The notes under the pieces: model-generated | What the model was told of the DNA's origin: nothing | The model's database searches: none | What the model saw: only the letters and a program-made list of their open reading frames with translations | Part shown: positions 17,575-26,789 of the stretch, in pieces | Position numbering within the stretch: position 1 is the first letter of the stretch | Layout: the number at the start of each line of letters is the position of its first letter | From: GCA-2709075 sp964492555 | GTDB taxonomy: Bacteria > Pseudomonadota > Alphaproteobacteria > MPNO01 > UBA2964 | Direction: 5' to 3' | Length of the DNA stretch: 64,000 nucleotides | Assembly (NCBI GenBank): GCA_964492555.1 | Contig: CAZBKQ010000008.1 | Location: forward strand, 22,035 to 86,034 | Position numbers and translations under genes: made by a program

Positions 17575-20493
17575 AATATTCCCCAAAACGCTGTTGATCG
17601 TATAGGCCGGAACGATGGTGCCACTGATATCGAGAATATCGCGATTCAGATCGTAGCTCCCTTCGCCGGTAATCCCGAGTTCCGAACCAACCGCGCGGGC
17701 GTTGGCGACTCTGAGGGCATCGTTCTGCCACCGAAACGGCGCATGAAACCGCGCGAAGGCAACACCCTGACCGGAGAGTGTGTTCAGAATTCCCGACAAG
17801 GAAGCAAGAGTAAGCATGCGGGCGAGCACGGGCGCGTCGACCAGCGAAAAATCCGTCATTTCCGCGACGCCGGCCCAACCATCTTTCGGTTTGGCGTTCA
17901 GCCTTTTTGCGAGGATCCTCAGCTTGCCGCCTTTAACGGCATCCGAAATATCAAAGAATTTCACCACTTCGCCGGCGTCGTCGGCAGAAATCGATATTGT
18001 TTGATTTTCGGCGCCGGCATCGAAATCGATCTTCATCGGCATACCGGCAGGCAATTTCGAAACCAAACGGGCTGACCGCCAACCCTTTGCATCACGGACG
18101 ATCTTTCCGCTCACCGCGTTCAGGCGCGTCTCCTTGGAAAGGATAAGCCTATTCAATTCCAGATTGATCGTCAGGGGCAACTGGTCCGTGGCGGTCGCCT
18201 CATTCAAACCGGCATCGAATATCCGGGACGCATCATAGGACCGTCCGCGGACAGTTATCGCGAGCCCGCCCGTTTCAGTATCGGGGGTCGCCACCAGCTG
18301 CAGATTGGTTTCATTCAACACAAAACTGCTCAGATCAAGCCGTATTAACCGGCCTTTGGGATCGAGCAACAATCCACCTGAGACCTTCAGACCGGCGGTT
18401 GCCATGTTGAAATTGCGAACATTGATTCCGCCATCCCGCGCGATGAACGCGGTTACCCAGCCAAGCGCGACCTCTCCAGGCGATTTATTCCAACCCAGCT
18501 CTTCGAATCGCATTGTCGCATCCTGCATCTGAAGTTTTGCGACAATCTCCATCGGTTTTCCGCCGGAGGGCTGAAGCAAGGCGAGGTCCACGCCGACCGG
18601 TCCGCTCAACCTTTCAGAAAAGAACCCGAAGCCGAATTCCTCCCATTGAGGCTGAGCGAGGACGCTCTTCGCCTCAATCTGCCGGACGTATTTTTCGTTC
18701 TGACCGAACCGTTCTATCCATCTTATTTCAGCGGGGGCTCCCAATATCCTGGCATCACCCGTTAACTCCAACCCGGCAAGATCAATATTCATTGTAAAAG
18801 TGCCGTCGGTGACGTCCTTACCGGCGGCGACACCGGGAATCGCGGCACCGGTCATGCTTGAGGCCGCGCTCAGCTTGATATCGTCAAAGGTAACTGCGTC
18901 GATCAGCGGGACGACAAGGCGAAGACGAGTCCGCGCCTCCCCGCCAAGCGTCTTCGGGTCCAACCCGAAACGAGTGGCGTATCTCAGGCGCGGCACATTA
19001 ATGATTCCGACCTTGTCCTTGAGCGAGCCAAGCAAGGTAACGTCTACTTTGGCGTACTCTTTCGAGCGGTCCAGCTCGGTCAGGGCCACCGTACCGGTCT
19101 CGATCGCCACGCCGCGCGACTCGCCGCCTTCCAGGCGGAACAATATCTGATCCAGTCCGATTTCCACCGTCCCACGCGCCTGCACAATGGCGGGCATTCC
19201 GTCCATATAGGAAATCTTCACGCCGTCGATACGGGCTCGTCCCGCGAGTTTGGGAACACCGACAGCGCCCGTCTCGCCATCAACACGGATTTCGGCCGAT
19301 ATCCGCCCATCCGATATATCGCCCGCGGCAATATTCTTGATCACCCACCGCCTGCCGCCTTGCGCCACATTTATGGGCCATAGGCGTCCGAGATCCTTAG
19401 CCTTCAGCCCTTCGAATTTGGCATCAACCGAGGCATCCAGAACGCCGTCTTTCTGCTGACCCGTCACAGCGACATCTATTACCGGACCGTTCAGATCAAA
19501 GCGAAAATTCCGGATATCCGCGCGTTCATTCTCAAGATCGACCGTGCCGCGCAACAAAGCGGATTTCACGCGAATTTCCTGCTGCCAGAATTCCTTATCG
19601 TCGATCTGTCCGGCGCCGCTGGTCAGATGAAACCCGATCTTGCGTGGACCGCCCTGTGCCGACAGGTTCATTGTAACCGTCCCATCAAGGGCAAGCCGGA
19701 CACCTTTGAGCGGCTTGAGTCTTCCTATCCGGGAAGCCAACGCATCCGGCCTCAGATTGGATAGATGGACAGTAACAACGACTTGTTCATCAGCTGAAGA
19801 AAGGCTGGCGGAGCCATCCAGCTCCATCCACTTCCCCTCGATATCCAACTCGGCCGAGAATGTGGCCTGCGAACCCGCCGACCCGGAAAGCAGGATAAAA
19901 TCCGTATTTCGCGCCTTCCAGAAGGCACCCGTTTTGTTGTCGTCGAGAACGAGATCCGCCCCGATCACACTAATTCTTCGGAGATAGGTTATCGGCCGCT
20001 CGGGGTCGTCTTCGTCTCTCAACCCCTGAACGATTTTGTCAAAGAGACCGATATTGGCGGGGGCCGCGTCATTGTTACCGCGCATGGCGAACTGCACCGT
20101 GCCGTCGCCATTGCGTATCACCCGGACGGACGGACCAAGGATATCGAGAGAGCGCGGTGCAACGACCCCGCGCATCAGGCCCCGAAAACTGAACCGAACC
20201 GAAGTCTCATCGATGTGAGCCAGGGTCCGATTATTCTGATCGACCGCCCGCAGCCCAGAAATCCGAAGGTCGAGAGCGCGCTCCCACCCCGCCCAAGATA
20301 CATGCGTGCCGTCGATCTCGAGCCTAAAGGGCACGCCGAGACCGTTTAGCGCAAATTCAATATGACCGTTGAGAAATCCAAGATTCACAGGCCCCTGCGA
20401 CAGTCGCCAGGCGCAAAGCCCGGCCAACAGGCCAGCCCCCAACGCCGCCAGCAACAAGAATTCGATTATGTGCCTGGTACTTCGACCGATCAT
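17575..20493 (-). CDS. YhdP/AsmA-like envelope protein (DUF3971), C-terminus lost in gap
   Basis: About 973 residues are readable. An N-terminal signal anchor (FLLLAALGAGLLAGLCAW) is followed by a long beta-rich, repetitive periplasmic region, as in the AsmA-like family whose members (YhdP, TamB, YdbH) bridge inner and outer membranes for phospholipid transport. The part before the gap, ITGEGSYDLNRDILDISGTIVPAY, is the conserved AsmA C-terminal domain and breaks at INSVLGNI. Domain membership is clear; equivalence to E. coli YhdP is inferred. The stop codon lies in the gap. Confidence 0.85.
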
Positions 20494-20579
20494 CGGTACT
20501 GATCCTGTTGGCTTGACCTACACATGCGCATCCCGCACTCTGCGACTGCACCGCGCCCGGTAGAACCTACGCGTAGACA

Positions 20580-23546
20580 TTGATTTCTGAAAGTCTCCTC
20601 TCTGGCACAAAATCGCCACCGCTATCGCGTAATGCGGATGCGGCGGACCGGTTTGCCGAACGGCTGACCGAAAACGCCGGACAAACGGAAGACGACTCCC
20701 TCAGAGAATATTGGGAACGTGTGCTTACCAATCAACAGGCCCGCCGCGTGATTGACGGAATAACCGGAAATAGTCCTTTTCTCGCCGGTATCCTTGTCGC
20801 AGACCCCGAATTTTCCAGATTGCTATTCGAAGACGGCCCCGATGCCGCGCTAGCCGCCGCTTTTCGGGATTTGTCCAAGGTAGGCCCGGCCACAGCGGCA
20901 ACGGATACCCTCAAGAAGGTCTTGCGAGAAACCCGCAAACGCGTCGCTCTGACATGCGCCGTGGCCGACTGCCAGGGGGCATGGGAATTAGAACGCGTCA
21001 CCGGGGCCCTGTCGGATTTTGCTGAAACCGCTCTTTCGGCCGCGACGTCTCACCTGTTGCGTAGCGGCCACGACCGGGGCGAAATCGTGTTGCCCGATCC
21101 CGACACTCCGGAATCGCAGTGCGGTTTTATCTGCCTCGGCATGGGAAAGCTTGGCGCGAAGGAGCTCAACTATTCCAGCGATATCGATCTTATTCTGCTC
21201 TACGACCACGAATTGATCGACTATACGGGCAAGCGCAGTCCGCAGGAATTTTTCAGCCGTTTCGCCCGCGACCTGCTTTCGGTCATCGAAGAACGCACGC
21301 GTGACGGGTATGTTTTCCGCGTCGATTTGAGGCTCAGACCGGACCCCGGGTCGACACCGCCCGTCATATCTACACTGGCCGCGGAGACATATTACGAAAG
21401 CGCAGGTCAAAACTGGGAACGCGCTGCGATGATCAAGGCGAGGCCTGTCGCCGGCGACCGCGAGGCGGGAGAAGAATTCCTTCAAATATTGCGCCCCTTC
21501 ATTTGGCGGCGCAGTCTGGATTTCGCGGCGATCCAGGACATTCACTCGATTAAACGCCAGATCAACGCGGTTCGGGGCGGAGCGAAGATCGCGGTTGCGG
21601 GGCACAACGTAAAACTGGGACGCGGGGGCATTCGCGAAATCGAATTCTTCGCACAGACCCAACAGCTTATCTGGGGCGGACGCGATGCAGGGCTGCGCAG
21701 CCGTCCGACCTGCGACTCTTTGCGCGCATTGACCGATGCGGAGCATGTCGATCCGGCGGCAAGAGACGATATGTTGACCGCCTATGGTTTTCTGAGACGG
21801 ATCGAACACCGGCTGCAGATGATCGACGATCAACAGACCCATCAAATTCCCGATGATCCCGATAAGATTGAAACCGTGGCCGCGTTTTCCGGCTATGAAA
21901 CCGTCGAGGCGTTTGTCGAGGCGGTCAGTAACACCCTCCATACGGTAGAGGATCACTACGCCGCCCTGTTCGAGGAAGCGCCGGCCCTAAGCGGACCCGG
22001 TTCATTGGTATTCACCGGGGGCGAAGACCACCCGGATACGCTTCACACCCTGTCGGAGATGGGCTTTCGCGAGCCCGCAACCACTTCCGGTATCGTCCGG
22101 AACTGGCACCATGGCAGGTTCAGGGCCTTGCGCAGCGCGCGGGCCCGGGAATTGCTCACCGAAATGGTGCCGGCCCTGCTTGAGGCGTTTTCGAAAACCC
22201 TCGATCCGGACGCCGCACTGATGCGCTTCAATGATTTTCTCTCGGGTCTGCCCGCCGGGGTACAACTTCTGTCGCTGCTGCATACCAACCCGGCCTTATT
22301 TGATCTCCTGTCCGAAATAATGGGAAGCGCACCGTTGCTCGCGGAAACACTGAAACGGCACCCCATTCTGTTCGACGCGGTATTGACGTCCGATTTCTTC
22401 GACGCACCGCCCGACGCTCAAACATTGACCGGGGAGCTCCAGGAACAACTCAAGCAAGCCAATGATTTCGAGGACGTGCTCGACATCAGCCGGCGACAGG
22501 TTAATGACCGGATTTTTCAGACCGGCGTATTGATCCTTCGCGGGCATCTTTCCCCGTCAGAAGCGGGGGGTCATCTGACGGCGATCGCCGATTCAGTCCT
22601 GAGTGTTCTCTATAACCGGGTCATCGACAATTTCGCGGAACGCCACGGCCGTTTCGCCGACGGCGATATGGCCATTGTGGCTCTGGGAAAGCTGGGCGGC
22701 GGCGAAATCACTATCGGATCGGATCTCGACCTTCTCCTTGTTTATGATAACGGATCGGAGGACACCTCCACCGGCGAACGGCCGCTGACGGCCATCCCCT
22801 ATTTCACCCGGCTGGGTCAACGCTATCTGAGCGCGATCAGTTCTCCGACCGGACAGGGCACGCTCTATGAAGTCGATATGCGGCTACGTCCTTCAGGCAA
22901 TGCGGGGCCACTCGCGACATCTCTCGCATCCTTTGTTGAATATCACCGTACCGCCGCCTGGACATGGGAGCATATGGCGCTGACACGCGCCCGGATCGTC
23001 CACGCGGAGAGCAAACTCCAGGAGGTTCTGGAAACCGCGATCAACGCCGTCCTCACATTGGAGCGGGACCCGGACAAGTTGCTGGCCGATGTCGCCGATA
23101 TGCGCGCACGGATGGAACGCGACAGAAAATCAGCCGGCCCGTGGGATGTTAAAAATATGCGGGGCGGGTTGGTCGATATTGAGTTCATTGCGCAATATCT
23201 GCAACTTCGACACGCACATCTCCATCCCGAAATTCTCTCTCCCGCCACCGGGACCGCGCTCAAGGCGCTTGTCGATGGCGGCCTGCTCGACGCGGATCAT
23301 GCCACCGCGTTGCAGGAAGGGTTGGTGCTTTGGCGAAATCTGCAAGGCATCTTGAGGCTGACTGTGGGGGAAAACTTTGATGAAACAGCGTCATCAGATG
23401 CCAGCCGCGCAACCCTCGCCCGGGCCTGCGGCGCCAAAGACCTGGATAGCCTGCAAACGCTGATGGCAAGTCACGGCGAACGCTGCCACGCGATCTTTCG
23501 CGAGTTGATAGAGATCCCGGCGGAGAAAATTTCCCGGGAAAGCTGA
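20580..23546 (+). CDS. glnE: bifunctional glutamine synthetase adenylyltransferase/adenylyl-removing enzyme
   Basis: Controls glutamine synthetase by adding AMP to, or removing it from, its tyrosine in response to PII. The 988-residue protein carries two nucleotidyltransferase domains: the N-terminal adenylyl-removing one (GMGKLGAKELNYSSDIDLI, near residue 190) and the C-terminal adenylyl-transferring one (ALGKLGGGEITIGSDLDLL, near residue 705), each followed by its GlnD-PII-type helical region. The start is TTG at 20580, right after an in-frame TAG at 20574; no good ribosome binding site is seen. Divergent from the YhdP-like gene over 86 bases. Confidence 0.95.
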   Translation: MISESLLSGTKSPPLSRNADAADRFAERLTENAGQTEDDSLREYWERVLTNQQARRVIDGITGNSPFLAGILVADPEFSRLLFEDGPDAALAAAFRDLSKVGPATAATDTLKKVLRETRKRVALTCAVADCQGAWELERVTGALSDFAETALSAATSHLLRSGHDRGEIVLPDPDTPESQCGFICLGMGKLGAKELNYSSDIDLILLYDHELIDYTGKRSPQEFFSRFARDLLSVIEERTRDGYVFRVDLRLRPDPGSTPPVISTLAAETYYESAGQNWERAAMIKARPVAGDREAGEEFLQILRPFIWRRSLDFAAIQDIHSIKRQINAVRGGAKIAVAGHNVKLGRGGIREIEFFAQTQQLIWGGRDAGLRSRPTCDSLRALTDAEHVDPAARDDMLTAYGFLRRIEHRLQMIDDQQTHQIPDDPDKIETVAAFSGYETVEAFVEAVSNTLHTVEDHYAALFEEAPALSGPGSLVFTGGEDHPDTLHTLSEMGFREPATTSGIVRNWHHGRFRALRSARARELLTEMVPALLEAFSKTLDPDAALMRFNDFLSGLPAGVQLLSLLHTNPALFDLLSEIMGSAPLLAETLKRHPILFDAVLTSDFFDAPPDAQTLTGELQEQLKQANDFEDVLDISRRQVNDRIFQTGVLILRGHLSPSEAGGHLTAIADSVLSVLYNRVIDNFAERHGRFADGDMAIVALGKLGGGEITIGSDLDLLLVYDNGSEDTSTGERPLTAIPYFTRLGQRYLSAISSPTGQGTLYEVDMRLRPSGNAGPLATSLASFVEYHRTAAWTWEHMALTRARIVHAESKLQEVLETAINAVLTLERDPDKLLADVADMRARMERDRKSAGPWDVKNMRGGLVDIEFIAQYLQLRHAHLHPEILSPATGTALKALVDGGLLDADHATALQEGLVLWRNLQGILRLTVGENFDETASSDASRATLARACGAKDLDSLQTLMASHGERCHAIFRELIEIPAEKISRES

Positions 23547-23657
23547 ACGAGAGCGCTTTGCGAACGCAAATACAAGTCTTACCCTGCACCGATGCGTCCG
23601 GGCGGGCGCCATCCCAATCACGAATTCAGTTGCAACGAAAGAAACAGGAATGCGCAC

Positions 23658-24038
23658 ATGGCCCTAACCCCGAAGAACATCGACGGTCTTCATGCGAAAA
23701 TGCTGCATAAACGGCTTTACATCATTTTCTCCGAACCCACAGAAAAGACCGGTGACCGCAAGAAAATTTTTCACAAACACATCGCCTATCAGCTCGAAAT
23801 CGAAAAGAAGGGCATCCTGTTCGCGGCGGGGCCTTTCGTCGACGGCAAGGGAAAGCCGCAAGGCCCGGGGATGATCGTAGTCCGGGCCAAATCAATGGCC
23901 GAAGCGAAGCGAATTGCCGATGCCGACCCCTTCCACAAGGCGGGATACCGCAGCTATCGAATCCAGGCGTGGGAAGTAAATGAAGGCGGCTTTAACATCC
24001 GCGTTAAATTCTCTGACGGACAATACGAACTGGACTGA
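23658..24038 (+). CDS. YciI family protein
   Basis: A 126-residue ferredoxin-like-fold protein. LYIIFSEPTE, AAGPFVDGKGKPQGPGMIVVRA and ADADPFHKAGYRSYRIQAW are the YciI pattern, with the conserved His and Asp of the family (DADPFHKAG). Biochemical function of most members is unknown. ATG 23658 with AGGA upstream is preferred to an upstream reading from 23592. It is 2 bases from bcp, so it is probably co-transcribed with the peroxiredoxin. Confidence 0.85.
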   Translation: MALTPKNIDGLHAKMLHKRLYIIFSEPTEKTGDRKKIFHKHIAYQLEIEKKGILFAAGPFVDGKGKPQGPGMIVVRAKSMAEAKRIADADPFHKAGYRSYRIQAWEVNEGGFNIRVKFSDGQYELD

Positions 24039-24040
24039 TC

Positions 24041-24505
24041 ATGGCACTGGAAATCGGCAATAAAGCACCCGCCTTCAGCGGGACAACGGATGGCGGCGGC
24101 AGCGTCGCTTCGCAGGATTACAAGGGCAAGAAGCTGGTCCTTTATTTTTATCCCAAGGATTCGACACCCGGCTGCACAACCGAGGCCCAGGCATTCCGCG
24201 ATCTGTTACCGGAATTCGAAAAAGCGGGCGCGGCGGTTGTCGGCGTCTCGCGCGACAGCGTGAAACGCCACGATAATTTCAAGGCGAAACACGATCTCAA
24301 TTTTCCGCTCTTGTCGGATGAGGACGGCACGGTCTGCGAAGCCTATGGCGTCTGGCAGGAAAAGAAGAATTATGGCCGTACCTATATGGGAATCGTTCGT
24401 TCTACCTTTCTGATCGATGAAAAAGGCAAGATCACCGAGATCTGGACCAATGTCCGGGTGAAGGGCCATGCCGAGGCGGTGCTGGAGGCGGCCCGGGGCG
24501 CGTGA
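24041..24505 (+). CDS. bcp: thioredoxin-dependent peroxiredoxin Bcp/PrxQ
   Basis: Reduces hydroperoxides in the cytosol. The 154-residue protein has LVLYFYPKDSTPGCTTEA, with the peroxidatic cysteine in TPGCT, and VVGVSRDSVKRHDNF. Most Bcp proteins have a resolving cysteine five residues after the first (C-x4-C); here that position is not a cysteine, so it is a 1-Cys form or resolves by another route. Its stop overlaps the GTG of the ferritin-like gene by 4 bases. Confidence 0.95.
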   Translation: MALEIGNKAPAFSGTTDGGGSVASQDYKGKKLVLYFYPKDSTPGCTTEAQAFRDLLPEFEKAGAAVVGVSRDSVKRHDNFKAKHDLNFPLLSDEDGTVCEAYGVWQEKKNYGRTYMGIVRSTFLIDEKGKITEIWTNVRVKGHAEAVLEAARGA

Positions 24506-25302
24506 CGACGCTTGCGGAACTCGCCCGGGCGATCCTTGCAGAACCCGACCCTCCGTCCAAGGCACGGCGTGCCGCCGCAATGGCGAGACGGTGGCGCACG
24601 GCCCCCGATTTAAAGCCGGGAAATCCCTCTGCGCCTGACCGCCCCGCCCGCCCGGCACAACCGGATCTACGTCCCCCGCGCGATATGCCGAAACGCGGCC
24701 GCGGTATCTCGCTGGAAAACCGCATCGCACTGCTGCATGCGCTCGCTCATATCGAGCTAAACGCCGTCGATCTGGCCTGCGACCTGATCGCGCGGTTTGC
24801 TGCACCTGCGTTACCCCGCGAATTCTATGACGATTGGGTAAGCGTCGCGGAGGAAGAGGCGCTGCATTTTGACCTGCTCTCCGGACGATTGACGGACCTC
24901 GGCAGTTTTTATGGCGCGCTGCCAGCTCATGACGGGTTATGGGAAGCGGCGGAAAATAACGCGCACAACCTCATGGCACGGCTGGCCGTCGTGCCGATGG
25001 TGTTGGAGGCGCGGGGTCTGGATGTCACGCCGGCGATGATCGCCAGCATGAAAAAGGCGCAGGACGCGGAAACCGTCGCCATATTGGAACGGATTTATCA
25101 GGACGAAATTGGCCATGTCGCCATCGGGCGGCGCTGGTTCGAACATCTATGCGAAAAACGCGGACTGATTGCCGAAGACGCCTGGCGGGAGCTGGTCCGG
25201 GAGAATTTCGCGGGGTTGTTAAAACCGCCTTTCAACCACGAAGCCCGGGAAGCGGCCGGTTTTCTCAACAGGGAATACGAAACTCTCGATCAATCAGGCT
25301 GA
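24502..25302 (+). CDS. DUF455 ferritin-like domain protein
   Basis: A 266-residue protein whose C-terminal half is a four-helix ferritin-like bundle. Metal-site candidates are HIELNAVDLACDL, EEEALHFDLLSGRL and YQDEIGHVAIGRRWF, the repeated E...ExxH pattern of di-iron carboxylate proteins. The first 75 residues are proline/arginine-rich and look like a linker. Function in this DUF455 family is unknown; some members are tied to tRNA or hydroxylase chemistry. GTG start overlaps the bcp stop. The end overlaps bolA by 13 bases on the opposite strand. Confidence 0.82.
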   Translation: MTTLAELARAILAEPDPPSKARRAAAMARRWRTAPDLKPGNPSAPDRPARPAQPDLRPPRDMPKRGRGISLENRIALLHALAHIELNAVDLACDLIARFAAPALPREFYDDWVSVAEEEALHFDLLSGRLTDLGSFYGALPAHDGLWEAAENNAHNLMARLAVVPMVLEARGLDVTPAMIASMKKAQDAETVAILERIYQDEIGHVAIGRRWFEHLCEKRGLIAEDAWRELVRENFAGLLKPPFNHEAREAAGFLNREYETLDQSG

Positions 25303-25616
25303 TCAACCTTTCCGCCCCCCAGACATTGCGGCGACTCCGGCACGTAACCGCCGCGCGCCTGCCACTCAGCGGGTGTAAAAGCCTGGATGGACAGCGCATG
25401 GACCGGTCCGGCGAGTTCATCCGCCAGAATACGGTTTACCGATTGATGGCGCGCCACCCGGTTCTGGCCATCAAATCTGTCAGATACCACGACGACCTTG
25501 AAATGCGTTTCCGAATTCGGCGGCACGCTGTGCATATGGCTTTCATTCAGGATTTCCAGATGTGCCGGCGCCAACGCCGCCAGCTTCTGTTCTATCGACT
25601 GTGCGACCACGGTCAT
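25290..25616 (-). CDS. bolA: BolA family protein
   Basis: A 108-residue protein with the BolA/KH-like fold motifs HLEILNESHMHSVPPNSETHFKVVVVSDRF and RILADELAGPVHALSIQAFTPAEW. BolA proteins partner with monothiol glutaredoxins in Fe-S trafficking and affect cell shape genes. ATG 25616 is preferred because it overlaps the prfB stop by 4 bases and starts at the family N-terminus; upstream codons to 25799 are out-of-frame prfB sequence. Likely the last gene of the amiC-mrcA-prfB-bolA run. Confidence 0.92.
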   Translation of the reverse strand: MTVVAQSIEQKLAALAPAHLEILNESHMHSVPPNSETHFKVVVVSDRFDGQNRVARHQSVNRILADELAGPVHALSIQAFTPAEWQARGGYVPESPQCLGGGKVDQPD

Positions 25617-26747
25617 GCGCCGCTCCCCTCCGCGCCCATATTGCCTGCACCTTCCACGCGGGATGCCAGAGAGGCCTCCATAAACATATCGAGATCGCCG
25701 TCGAGGACCGCCTGCGTGTTGCTGGTTTCGACCTCTGTCCGGAGATCCTTCACCATCTGATAGGGCTGCAAGACATAAGACCGGATCTGGTGCCCCCAAC
25801 CGATTTCCGTCTTGGCGTCATGCTCCGCCTGCATCTGTTCTTCGCGCCTTTGCAGCTCGACTTCATAAAGCCGTGCGCGCAGCATGGACATGGCTTCCGC
25901 CCTGTTACGATGCTGCGACCGGTCGTTCTGGCATTGCACGACAATGCCCGTCGGCAAATGAGTGATACGGATCGCGCTATCCGTCTTGTTCACATGCTGC
26001 CCACCGGCACCCGACGCGCGATAGGTGTCCACGCGCAAATCCTTGTCCTCGATACTGACCTCGATCGACTCATCGATCACCGGGTAGACCCAGACGCTGG
26101 AAAAGCTCGTATGGCGGCGCGCCGCAGCGTCATAGGGCGAAATCCGGACCAGCCGGTGAACGCCGCTTTCCGTTTTGAGCCAGCCATAGGCATTGCGACC
26201 GGAAACCTTGATGGTGACCGATTTGATCCCCGCTTCTTCGCCGGGACTTTCCTCCAGCCATTCGACCTTATAGCCATGCGCCTCGGCCCAACGGACATAC
26301 ATGCGCGACAGCATCTGCGCCCAGTCCTGCGACTCGGTTCCGCCAGCGCCGGCATGGACTTCCAGAAAACAGTCATTTGCGTCCGCTTCGCCCGAAAGAA
26401 GCGATTCCAGCTCCGCCTTCGCGGCGCGCACCTTGACCCCGTTGAGCACCGCCTCGCCCTCGGCGATGGTGTCGGCATCTTCCTCCGCCTCACCCAGCTC
26501 TATCAGGGTCACGGCGTCTTCTACGTCCTGCTCCAGGGATTGAACGTTATTGATCGCCCCGTATAGCCAGGTGCGTTCCTGCATCACTTTCTGGGCGCGG
26601 TCCTGATCGGACCAGAGGTCGGGATCTTCGGCGAGCGAATTCAGCTCATCAAGACGGCGGAGCGCATTTTCCCAGTCAAAGATGCCTCCTCAGCAGTTCG
26701 ACCGACTGCTTGATTTCATGGAGAAGGGATTCCGTTTCGGCGCGCAT
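25613..26747 (-). CDS. prfB: peptide chain release factor 2, with programmed +1 frameshift
   Basis: Terminates translation at UGA and UAA. The gene is in two frames. Codons from ATG 26747 give 23 residues ending LLRRHL, then an in-frame TGA (26678-26676). Reading resumes in the +1 frame at GAC (26677) for 354 residues through a normal RF2 body: VHAGAGGTES, GVHRLVRISPYD, and the GGQ peptidyl hydrolysis motif in RASGAGGQHVNKTDSAIR. The total is about 377 residues, the expected RF2 length. The shift site is the conserved regulatory one, so the gene is intact. Located between mrcA and bolA. Confidence 0.96.
26675..26690 (-). promoter_or_regulatory. RF2 programmed frameshift site (SD-like AGGAGG, CTTTGAC)
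   Basis: On the minus strand AGGAGG (26690-26685) lies 3 bases upstream of CTT TGA C (26681-26675). A Shine-Dalgarno-like element at this spacing before a slippery CTT and a poor-context UGA is the canonical autoregulatory signal of RF2 genes: low RF2 lets the ribosome pause at UGA and slip +1. Confidence 0.95.
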
Positions 26748-26789
26748 GTTCTTTCGACCGTTATCAAATTCCGTTAGCGGTAGAATTAA

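Noticed and set aside
20988..21956. 322-codon minus-strand open frame
   Set aside because: Antisense to glnE; no domain seen.
26675..26690. Sequencing error frameshift in prfB
   Set aside because: The site is the canonical SD-like plus CTTTGAC programmed shift, so the gene is intact.
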